Under the pieces are notes generated by a model, which saw only the letters and a list, made by a program, of their open reading frames with translations, was not told the origin of the DNA and did not search any database. From NCBI GenBank assembly GCA_041749255.1, contig JBGTBR010000004.1, forward strand, positions 1 through 64,000: a DNA stretch of 64,000 bases, in the 5' to 3' direction. Every line of letters begins with the position of its first letter. Within the stretch, counting starts at the first letter, position 1. The position numbers and the translations under genes are program-made. This stretch comes from JABDLO01 sp041749255. GTDB lineage: Bacteria > Bacteroidota > Bacteroidia > Chitinophagales > Saprospiraceae. Of the stretch, positions 9,351 through 16,040 are shown piece after piece.

Positions 9351-9404
9351 CCCCAAAGCTTTGGGGAGTGCTATTCATATTTAACCCCCAAAGCTTTGGG
9401 GGTT
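9351..9404. repeat. Two copies of a 16-bp perfect palindrome
   Basis: CCCCAAAGCTTTGGGG occurs at 9351-9366 and again inside a 22-bp perfect palindrome at 9383-9404 (extended with AAC and GTT). The copies are 33 bp apart in the gap between the giant protein gene and the HAD gene. They could be REP-like elements or repressor sites. Confidence 0.6.
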
Positions 9405-9508
9405 ATAGCTGAGTAGTTACCATATTTTTAATGTTAGGCAGCATTGGTTTAAATTAGTGTAAACATTTCAGATAATTAACAATACGTAGTTAAATCCGAG
9501 AGGGTAAT

Positions 9509-10138
9509 ATGGCGGATATAAAAAACATTATTTTTGATTTGGGAGGTGTATTATTCAACATTCATTTTAATGAAACTTTCGAAAGACTTTCATCTATTAT
9601 GGGAGAAGATCTGACTTCGGGAAATTGGTCTCCTGAATTCTACGACATGTATGTATTATATGAAACAGGAAAAATAGATTCGAACCAGTTCATCCAATTT
9701 CTACAGAAAAAAAGCCATTTAAAAAATCCAAGAAGTGACGAATTCATAACAGCCTGGAATTCCATGCTGAAGGGATGGTTCCACGATACTTTCTCCGTAC
9801 TTGAAAGTATTCATAGCAAGTATGAGTTGTATTTATTGAGCAATATCAATGATATGCATTTTAATTATCTCAAAAATTCATTGCTCCATCATGGAGGTAT
9901 TGACTATTTTAACTCATATTTTAAGGAAACCTATTATTCTCATTTGTGCGGGTACAGGAAACCCGATCCTATGGCATGGCTTCAAATCCTTGAAGAAAAT
10001 GGCCTGGAACCTGCTCATACTTTATTCATCGATGATACTGCAGAGCACGTCGAAGCGGCTAACAGCTGCGGTATATGGGCATACCAATACAATAGAGAGG
10101 ATGATCTTCATCATTTTTTATTGAAAATTATTTCTTAA
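9509..10138 (+). CDS. HAD-superfamily hydrolase (subfamily IA-like)
   Basis: The 209-residue protein has the HAD motifs in order: motif I FDLGGVLFN near residues 9-17 (the first Asp is the nucleophile; the second conserved Asp is replaced by Gly, as in the YihX/epoxide-hydrolase-like branch), motif II LLSNIND near 110, a Lys in YRKPDP near 150 and motif III FIDDTAEH near 174-181. The helical cap sits between motifs I and II. A sugar- or nucleotide-phosphate phosphatase role is likely, but the substrate cannot be read from sequence. The start is an ATG after a GAGAGGG stretch, one of the few SD-like sequences here. Confidence 0.85.
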   Translation: MADIKNIIFDLGGVLFNIHFNETFERLSSIMGEDLTSGNWSPEFYDMYVLYETGKIDSNQFIQFLQKKSHLKNPRSDEFITAWNSMLKGWFHDTFSVLESIHSKYELYLLSNINDMHFNYLKNSLLHHGGIDYFNSYFKETYYSHLCGYRKPDPMAWLQILEENGLEPAHTLFIDDTAEHVEAANSCGIWAYQYNREDDLHHFLLKIIS

Positions 10139-10144
10139 ATTTGA

Positions 10145-10171
10145 TTGTTAAAACAAAAATAATTATATTTG
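10145..10171 (+). promoter_or_regulatory. Promoter for the candidate small RNA / recX leader
   Basis: TATATTTG (10164-10171) matches the Bacteroidota -7 consensus TAnnTTTG exactly, with a TTG at 10145-10147 (16-nt spacer). Transcription would begin near 10178. Confidence 0.5.
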
Positions 10172-10177
10172 TTATTA

Positions 10178-10259
10178 CTTAAGAAAAGGTAATTCCTAAG
10201 TATTTTCGGTTTAACACCCTTTTTGGCGAGGATTCCTCTCAAGTTTCCTCGCCTTTTTT
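10178..10259 (+). ncRNA. Candidate ~80-nt small RNA between the HAD gene and recX
   Basis: A consensus promoter and a strong intrinsic terminator lie about 80 nt apart with no credible reading frame between them. The predicted transcript has an imperfect 5' hairpin (ACTTA with TAAGT, about 10177-10201), an unpaired middle and the terminator stem GGCGAGGA/TCCTCGCC. It may be a stand-alone small RNA or a premature-termination leader for recX, which starts 15 nt past the T run. No Rfam family is recognised. Confidence 0.35.
10225..10259 (+). terminator. Strong intrinsic terminator upstream of recX
   Basis: GGCGAGGA (10225-10232) pairs perfectly with TCCTCGCC (10246-10253), followed by TTTTTT. 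An upstream in-frame alternative start for recX (10223) would fall in this hairpin, which argues for the ATG at 10274. Confidence 0.8.
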
Positions 10260-10273
10260 ATTATAAATGCACC

Positions 10274-10741
10274 ATGAATACTCAAAGGGAAGCCATAGTT
10301 GAAAAATTGCGAAAATTTTGTCTTTACCGGGACAGGTCTCATTGGGAAGTTAGAAATAAATTATTGGATATCAAAGTCTATGGGCTTGAGCTGGAAACTG
10401 TAATGGCTCAATTGATTTCAGAAGACTTTCTCAATGAAGGGAGATTTGCAAAAAATTATTCCTCAGGAAAGTTTAAAATGAACGGATGGGGCAAAATAAA
10501 AATTAAGACCCAGCTAAAAATGAAGGGAGTGAGTGAATACAATATTCGTAAGGGACTGGAAAGCATTGACGATCATGAGTATACCATGCAGCTTGAAAAA
10601 ATTCTCGATAAAAAATGGAAGGAATTGGGTGGAGCAAAGGATTTCACTACTATTCAAAAACTAATTCTTTTTGGCAGACAGCGGGGTTTTGAATACGAAT
10701 TGATCAGGGAAGTCATCAATGACTGGAAAGTACCTGAGTGA
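10274..10741 (+). CDS. recX: RecX-family regulatory protein
   Basis: The 155-residue protein is all-helical and shows the RecX three-helix repeat pattern: CLYRDRSHWEVRNKL in repeat 1, LISEDFLNEGRFAKNY in repeat 2 (the hallmark segment) and WGKIKIKTQLKMKGVSEYNI into repeat 3. RecX proteins bind RecA filaments and restrain recombinase activity. Its length agrees with the family. The MNTQRE start at 10274 is chosen because any longer reading would begin within the terminator hairpin. No recA is nearby, as is usual for Bacteroidota. Confidence 0.85.
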   Translation: MNTQREAIVEKLRKFCLYRDRSHWEVRNKLLDIKVYGLELETVMAQLISEDFLNEGRFAKNYSSGKFKMNGWGKIKIKTQLKMKGVSEYNIRKGLESIDDHEYTMQLEKILDKKWKELGGAKDFTTIQKLILFGRQRGFEYELIREVINDWKVPE

Positions 10742-10817
10742 AACTGGTCTTCCTTATACTCTGTTTAACATTGAACACTGGAATTAGCGTCGCACACATT
10801 TTTAACAGGCTTCTATT

Positions 10818-11534
10818 CTACACCTGAACCAATGTACCCACACTTTCACCCTGAATAATCCTGAGTAAGTTATTTTCCCGGTTGATATCGAAAACGATAA
10901 TGGGAAGATTATTTTCTTTACACAGCGTAAAGGCAGTCATATCCATTACATTAAGGCCGAGACTGATGACCTTTGTAAAGGAGATCTTATCAAATTTAGT
11001 TGCATAGGGATCTTTCTCCGGATCTGAAGAATAAATCCCATCGACTCTTGTTCCTTTTAAAATCACATCGGCATTGATCTCATTGGCACGGAGAGCTGCA
11101 GCGGAATCTGTGGTGAAATATGGGCTTCCTGTGCCGGCAGAAAAAATCACAACACGCCCTTTCTCTAAATGCCTGATGGCCCGGCGCCGGATGTAAGGTT
11201 CAGCTATTTGCCTCATTTCAATAGCTGAGATTAACCGGGTAAAAACACCGAGGCTTTCTAGAGCACTTTGCAATGCCATTCCATTGATACACGTGGCCAG
11301 CATACCCATGTAATCACCCTGAACCCTTTCAATTCCCGCTTTCTCAGCCTGTAAACCCCTGAAGATATTTCCACCGCCAATAACTATAGCCACTTCAACA
11401 CCTAACTGCACAATGGACTTAATTTGACCTGCATAATGAAAAAGAATTTCCGGAGAAATCCCAAAATTTTTTTCATCCATGAGGGATTCTCCACTCAATT
11501 TTAGCATGACCCTTTTGTATCTGATTGCTGTCAT
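10818..11534 (-). CDS. pyrH: UMP kinase
   Basis: The 238-residue protein phosphorylates UMP to UDP in pyrimidine nucleotide synthesis and belongs to the amino-acid-kinase fold. Visible motifs are KLSGESL near residue 10, IVIGGGNIFRG near 55, GDYMGMLAT near 75, FSAGTGSPYFTTDSAAALRA near 130-150 and KGTRVDGIYSSDP near 165. A TTG eight codons upstream lies within the promoter box TATTTTTG, so the ATG at 11534 is preferred. The gene follows tsf, as in many bacteria, but is separated from it by a terminator and has its own promoter. Confidence 0.96.
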   Translation of the reverse strand: MTAIRYKRVMLKLSGESLMDEKNFGISPEILFHYAGQIKSIVQLGVEVAIVIGGGNIFRGLQAEKAGIERVQGDYMGMLATCINGMALQSALESLGVFTRLISAIEMRQIAEPYIRRRAIRHLEKGRVVIFSAGTGSPYFTTDSAAALRANEINADVILKGTRVDGIYSSDPEKDPYATKFDKISFTKVISLGLNVMDMTAFTLCKENNLPIIVFDINRENNLLRIIQGESVGTLVQV

Positions 11535-11555
11535 AATAACGATTAGATGGTTGCG

Positions 11556-11563
11556 CAAAAATA
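11556..11563 (-). promoter_or_regulatory. pyrH -7 promoter box
   Basis: On the minus strand this reads TATTTTTG, an exact TAnnTTTG match. Transcription would start near 11549, giving a leader of about 15 nt. No clear -33 TTG is seen. Confidence 0.5.
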
Positions 11564-11565
11564 GG

Positions 11566-11608
11566 ACAAAAAAAAAGAGCGACTGAAAAAGCCGCTCTTT
11601 TTTTTACC
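11566..11608 (-). terminator. Terminator after tsf (bidirectional-looking)
   Basis: AAGAGCG pairs with CGCTCTT around a GCTTTTTCAGT-type loop, with A/T tracts on both sides. On the minus strand it ends the rplM-tsf transcript before pyrH. Confidence 0.75.
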
Positions 11609-12440
11609 CCAACATAACATGTTTGAAATCCGTCACAGTGAGATCTTTATTAATACTTTTAAGGTATTGATCTACAGACTGTTTACTATCTTTTACGAAA
11701 GCTTGCTCCAGCAATGTGCTCTCCTTGAAAAATTTGTTTAGTTTTCCAACTGCGATTTTTTCCAACATAGCTTCTGGTTTGCCTTCTTGTCTTGCTACTT
11801 CTTTTCCAATTTCTATTTCCTTGTCGATGACTTCCTGAGATACCCCATCTTTATTAACAGCTACGGGTTTCATAGCAGCTATTTGCATGGCGATGTCTTT
11901 TCCTGCATCTATGAATTCATCATTGGATTGGTTAAGTCCAACGATAACACCTGCCTTATTGCCCATGTGTATATAAAAACAAACTAAAGGAGCTTCAATT
12001 TTTTCAAATTCAGCCAATTCAATTTTTTCACCAATTACACCTACCTGCTCAGTTATCTTTTCTGCGAGACTGATATCTCCGAATTTTTTGTCCAATAAAT
12101 CGTTTTTGTCTTTTGCCCATGATGTAAGGGCAAGGGAAGCTATCTTTTCCGTCATAGCAACAAATTCTTCATTTTTTGCTACAAAATCCGTTTCACAACT
12201 CAATCTGACCACTACACCTTTGGTATTGTTTTCATTTACTTTAGCAATGACCACACCTTCTTTAGCATCGCGATCTGCCCTCTTTAACGATAGCTTTTGA
12301 CCTTGTTTCCTTAGTATTTCAATGGCTTTTTCAAAGTCTCCTTCTGCTTCAGACAAAGCTTTTTTACAGTCCATCATTCCGGCACCAGTCTGATCCCTTA
12401 ATGATTTTACGTCCTTTGCTGAGATTATTACTTCACTCAT
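11604..12440 (-). CDS. tsf: Translation elongation factor Ts
   Basis: The 278-residue guanine-nucleotide exchange factor recycles EF-Tu-GDP. The N-terminal UBA-like domain carries the family signature (VKSLRDQTGAGMMDCKKAL, residues 10-28). The conserved core TDFVAKNEEF near residue 80 is the EF-Tu contact region. Length agrees with the family. It follows rpsB by 30 bp, the usual rpsB-tsf arrangement, and ends at a strong terminator. Confidence 0.97.
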   Translation of the reverse strand: MSEVIISAKDVKSLRDQTGAGMMDCKKALSEAEGDFEKAIEILRKQGQKLSLKRADRDAKEGVVIAKVNENNTKGVVVRLSCETDFVAKNEEFVAMTEKIASLALTSWAKDKNDLLDKKFGDISLAEKITEQVGVIGEKIELAEFEKIEAPLVCFYIHMGNKAGVIVGLNQSNDEFIDAGKDIAMQIAAMKPVAVNKDGVSQEVIDKEIEIGKEVARQEGKPEAMLEKIAVGKLNKFFKESTLLEQAFVKDSKQSVDQYLKSINKDLTVTDFKHVMLG

Positions 12441-12470
12441 TATATATATTGGTTTATGATTATTTAATTA

Positions 12471-13193
12471 TTATGCTTCTGCAGTTGCTTCTTTTGTTTG
12501 TTTTCTTTCTTCCAACCCATCTTTTATTGCATCGGTAACATATTGTGTAATTAATGCTATAGACTTGGATGCATCATCATTGGCGGGAATCGGAAAGTCC
12601 ACTTTATTGGGATCGCTATTGGTATCCACTATGGCAAATGTTTTAAGGCCTAACTTTTTTGCTTCAGCCAATGCTATATGCTCATGATGAATATCAACGA
12701 TGAAAACAGCTGAGGGAATTCTGTTAAGATTGGAAATACCTCCCAAAACTTTTTCCAGTTTCGCTTTTTCCCTTGTAAGGGTAAGTCTTTCCTTTTTGGT
12801 GATACTGGTTATATTTTCATCATTCAACATCCTTTCAATGTTGTGCATTTTTTTGACAGACCTTCTTATGGTAGCAAAGTTGGTCATCATTCCACCCAGC
12901 CATCTTTCAGTGACAAAGGGCATGTTTACACTGTTGGCTGCCTCCGATACGATGTCACGAGCTTGTTTTTTAGTGGCTACGAAAAGAATTTTCCTACCAG
13001 ATTTTGCAATTTGTCTCATGGCTCTGGCCGCTCTTTCCATGCAATCCGCAGTCCTGTTAAGGTCTATAATATGGATTCCTTTTCTCTCCATAAAAATATA
13101 TGGGAGCATTTTGGGATTCCACTTTCTTTTCATGTGACCATAATGAACACCTGCGTCCAGTAATTCTTTATAAGTGGGTTTATTCATATTCAT
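12471..13193 (-). CDS. rpsB: 30S ribosomal protein S2
   Basis: The 240-residue protein has the S2 N-terminal signature LLDAGVHYGHMKRKWNPKM (residues 11-29), the RTADCMERAARAM helix, WLGGMMTNFATI near residue 100 and the C-terminal IPANDDASKSIALI motif. S2 binds the 30S head-body junction with S1. A second in-frame ATG two codons downstream is an equally possible start. It is third in the rplM-rpsI-rpsB-tsf run. Confidence 0.98.
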   Translation of the reverse strand: MNMNKPTYKELLDAGVHYGHMKRKWNPKMLPYIFMERKGIHIIDLNRTADCMERAARAMRQIAKSGRKILFVATKKQARDIVSEAANSVNMPFVTERWLGGMMTNFATIRRSVKKMHNIERMLNDENITSITKKERLTLTREKAKLEKVLGGISNLNRIPSAVFIVDIHHEHIALAEAKKLGLKTFAIVDTNSDPNKVDFPIPANDDASKSIALITQYVTDAIKDGLEERKQTKEATAEA

Positions 13194-13232
13194 ATTTTAC
13201 ACAGAGTTTGAAATAGTTTAAAAATAGATTGA

Positions 13233-13619
13233 TTAACGCTTGGAGAACTGGAAGCTCTTTCTGGCCTTTGGTTTGCCATACTTTTTCCTTTCGACAACTC
13301 TCGCATCTCTGGTTAAAAACTTTCTTTCCTTCAAAGGTTTTCTGAAATCTTCATTGATTTTTACCAAAGCTCTGGCGATGCCCATTCTTATGGCTTCAGC
13401 CTGACCTTTGAATCCACCGCCATCCACGTTTACATTGATATCATACTGCCCTGAAACTTCTACAGTTTCCAATGGGTCAGTTACATTCATCTGGATGTTA
13501 GGCATAGGAAAATATTCCTTTAACTCTTTGCCATTAATGGTAATGGTACCTTGTCCTTTTTTTAGATAAACCCTCGCTACAGAGGCTTTTCTTCTTCCTA
13601 TGGTGTTTATTATCTCCAT
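13233..13619 (-). CDS. rpsI: 30S ribosomal protein S9
   Basis: The 128-residue protein has the S9 landmarks: IGRRKASVARVYLKKGQG at the N-terminus, GGGFKGQAEAIRMGIARAL in the middle and a basic tail ending KARKSFQFSKR. The final Arg reaches the P-site tRNA in known ribosomes. It lies 8 bp after rplM, the classical L13-S9 pair. Confidence 0.98.
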   Translation of the reverse strand: MEIINTIGRRKASVARVYLKKGQGTITINGKELKEYFPMPNIQMNVTDPLETVEVSGQYDINVNVDGGGFKGQAEAIRMGIARALVKINEDFRKPLKERKFLTRDARVVERKKYGKPKARKSFQFSKR

Positions 13620-13627
13620 TCTTTTTT

Positions 13628-14071
13628 TTAAAATTTAAAAGGTTGTGGTTGTTGTGCAAAATGTGGATGTTCGGCACCTTCATATAAAAACATTTTCTTA
13701 ATCATGGCTCTGCCCAATTTATTTTTAGGCAGCATACCTTTAACCGCATTTTCCAGGATTGCCAAAGGCTTTTTATCCCACATTTCATTAGCGGTTTTTC
13801 TTTTCTGTCCTCCCGGATACCCGGAATAGGTTATGTATTCTTTATTATCCCATTTACTTCCTGTAAACCGTATTTTTTCAGCATTAATGACGATAATATT
13901 GTCACCTGTATCAACATGAGGCGTAAAATCAGGTCTGTGTTTGCCTCTTAAAACGGAGGCAATCCTTGAAGCCAGACGCCCTACCACCTCGCCTTCAGCG
14001 TCGATGATGTACCATTGCCGGTTAACCTCTTCTTTTTTTGCCGATACTGTCTTATAACTTTTTGTATCCAC
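13628..14071 (-). CDS. rplM: 50S ribosomal protein L13
   Basis: The protein has 147 residues if started at the GTG at 14071, giving VDTKSYKTVSAKKEE, which matches the usual Bacteroidota L13 N-terminus. A TTG 17 codons upstream overlaps the TACATTTG promoter box and is unlikely. The core shows WYIIDAEGEVVGRLAS, GDNIIVINAEKI and a C-terminal GMLPKNKLGRAM motif. L13 is an early assembly protein of the large subunit. It heads the ribosomal transcript. Confidence 0.96.
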   Translation of the reverse strand: MDTKSYKTVSAKKEEVNRQWYIIDAEGEVVGRLASRIASVLRGKHRPDFTPHVDTGDNIIVINAEKIRFTGSKWDNKEYITYSGYPGGQKRKTANEMWDKKPLAILENAVKGMLPKNKLGRAMIKKMFLYEGAEHPHFAQQPQPFKF

Positions 14072-14119
14072 TTTATTCAATTTTAATATATGATAAATCA
14101 ACGCTTTTCTAAGCGGCTG

Positions 14120-14127
14120 CAAATGTA
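14120..14127 (-). promoter_or_regulatory. -7 box of the rplM-rpsI-rpsB-tsf transcript
   Basis: On the minus strand this reads TACATTTG, an exact TAnnTTTG match, about 50 nt before the proposed GTG start of rplM. Confidence 0.5.
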
Positions 14128-14481
14128 AGTGTCTTTATTCGATAATGAAAATATTTTTCGAGTTTTTTTTAACTGTAGTCGTATAATTTATTGATAAACA
14201 GTATAATTTTCGCTTAAATTTTATTTATCTCTTTTTATTATAACATGATAGACCCAAAATTAGGTATCAGATAATACCCCGCGTACCAAATTTGTATGGA
14301 GGGCCGATATCATGAATTTTATCCTCACTTCGTTCTTCTGCCTATTCAAGGTTTAAAATAGATTTTAATTCTAACAAAATGTAGAGTCCTCTTTACGTTG
14401 GATGGTGCAATGCCAGCCAGTAAATACCAATCGGATTAAACGAAATAACAGGACTCCAGGTTATACTTCAAAAATATTGTT
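14128..14481. other. Intergenic region between divergent rplM and a lipoprotein gene
   Basis: About 350 bp of AT-rich DNA without a reading frame of interest. It should hold both divergent promoters. No RNA gene or repeat was recognised. Confidence 0.4.
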
Positions 14482-15267
14482 ATGAAGCTCAAATGGAAAC
14501 AAATTATTTTCCCGGTATTTTTATTTGGAATACTACTCATATATCTAACGTCATGTAAAAGTGGTGATACAACAACTGTTCAGGATATTTATGCTTCTGC
14601 AGAAGGATTTGATCCGGAAGGCTCAGATTCACTGGCTGTAGAACTGGCGAATAAAGTATTATTGGCTGTGGGTGGAAGAACTGCCTGGGACAATACCGAA
14701 TATATCAAATGGAATTTTTTTGGATCCAGAAGACACGTTTGGAACAAAACGACGAACGATGTAGTCATTGAAGGTTTGAGAGATAGCTTTATAATTAAAA
14801 TGAATCTGGACCGGATGGATGGATATGTAAACCTTAATGGAACAGAGCTTTCCAAATCGGACAGTCTGGACAAATACCTCCAAAGAGGTAAAGAAATGTG
14901 GATCAATGATTCGTATTGGCTATTGATGCCATTTAAGTTGAAAGATCCGGGAGTGAGCTTACAATATCTGGGAAGCGATACCACCCGTAATGGTAACCTT
15001 GCGGAAAAAATTGAGTTGACATTTGATAATGTCGGAGTCACTCCTGATAATAAATATCACATATACATCGATCCTATTAAAAATCTGGTACTTCAATGGG
15101 ATTATTTTACCAACAATCAGGATACCTTACCCCGATTTTCCTCGCCATGGGAACAATATCGTATATATGGTAATTTACTTCTTTCCGAAAGCAGAGGACC
15201 AAACAGGCTCATTTCTGAAATTTCGGTTAGTGACTCTTTAGCGGCTTATTTTACCAGCAATGAATAA
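14482..15267 (+). CDS. Putative lipoprotein, LolA-like/DUF6503-like
   Basis: The 261-residue protein begins with a lipoprotein signal (hydrophobic run then LTSC, lipid cysteine near residue 25) and an acidic linker. The body is rich in alternating strands (YIKWNFFGSRRHVWNK, DRMDGYVNLNG, NKYHIYIDPIKNLVLQWDYF), a pattern seen in LolA/LolB-like half-barrels and in Bacteroidota DUF6503-type proteins that sense or bind lipids. No enzyme motif is visible. The family assignment rests on overall appearance only. It probably sits on the periplasmic face of a membrane. Confidence 0.7.
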   Translation: MKLKWKQIIFPVFLFGILLIYLTSCKSGDTTTVQDIYASAEGFDPEGSDSLAVELANKVLLAVGGRTAWDNTEYIKWNFFGSRRHVWNKTTNDVVIEGLRDSFIIKMNLDRMDGYVNLNGTELSKSDSLDKYLQRGKEMWINDSYWLLMPFKLKDPGVSLQYLGSDTTRNGNLAEKIELTFDNVGVTPDNKYHIYIDPIKNLVLQWDYFTNNQDTLPRFSSPWEQYRIYGNLLLSESRGPNRLISEISVSDSLAAYFTSNE

Positions 15268-15337
15268 AAGCTAAACCCCCTGAACATTTTGGTGTTACAA
15301 TAATGTAACAATGTTGTAACTTATAATATTCAATATT

Positions 15338-15901
15338 TTGAAAAAACCTGAAATACTTGCCATGTGGGGCAGCAACAGTTCAAAATCCATCAATGGAAAA
15401 TTGATTGCATTTGCCTCCACATTATACACAAAAGCAGAAGTAAATATAATCGACTTAAAAGAATACAATATGCCTTTATTCGGAGTAGACCTGGAAAGGG
15501 AGAAAGGTCATCCCAAAGAAGCAAAAGAACTAAAAAAGTTGATTGAGAATTGCGATGGTATTATGTTGTCCCTTGCGGAACACAATGGAGCCTACTCTGC
15601 TTTTTTTAAAAATATTTTTGATTGGCTATCCAGACTGGACGGTAAAGCATGGGATAATAAACCCATTTTTTTAATGGGAGCTTCTACAGGAAAAAGAGGT
15701 GCAAAATCGGTTATTTCTATTGCGGAGAACCGGTTTCCTTTCAATGGAGGAAAAGTGATCCAAACGTATTCTTTTCCCAATTTTAAAGATCATTTTGAAG
15801 ATGACCGGGGCATTATTGATGATGACCTACTATCGGAATTGCAGGCTCTTATTCAAAAATTTGAAGCTTATATTCTGGAAGAAACGGGTGTATTGTCTTG
15901 A
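15338..15901 (+). CDS. NADPH-dependent FMN reductase family protein
   Basis: The 187-residue flavodoxin-like protein has a phosphate-binding loop GSNSSKSINGKL near residues 11-22, the NMPLF(G)VDLE segment, the flavin-contact motif LAEHNGAYSAFFKNIFDWLSR near 80-100 and GASTGKRGAKSV near 115. A TTG start at 15338 is chosen because it includes strand 1 (KPEILAMWGSNS); the first ATG lies just before the phosphate loop and would remove it. Such proteins reduce FMN, quinones or azo compounds with NADPH. Substrate undetermined. Confidence 0.85.
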   Translation: MKKPEILAMWGSNSSKSINGKLIAFASTLYTKAEVNIIDLKEYNMPLFGVDLEREKGHPKEAKELKKLIENCDGIMLSLAEHNGAYSAFFKNIFDWLSRLDGKAWDNKPIFLMGASTGKRGAKSVISIAENRFPFNGGKVIQTYSFPNFKDHFEDDRGIIDDDLLSELQALIQKFEAYILEETGVLS

Positions 15902-16040
15902 ATTAAAAGGAGAATGGATTCATTTTGCTTTGTTCAGAAATGAATATGTACAAAACATCCATACAAAAGCCAACCTTAATCATAAGTATTCCACTCCTAA
16001 CATTGAAGTTTCTATCATTTTTTGTAATTTCAACTAAATT

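Noticed and set aside
10223..10273. Upstream start for recX
   Set aside because: The extra codons lie within a strong terminator hairpin and are not RecX-like.
11535..11558. Upstream TTG start for pyrH
   Set aside because: The TTG belongs to the -7 promoter box TATTTTTG and would not be in the mRNA.
12700..13163. Two plus-strand frames opposite rpsB
   Set aside because: rpsB is certain on the other strand, and the frames show no protein-like features.
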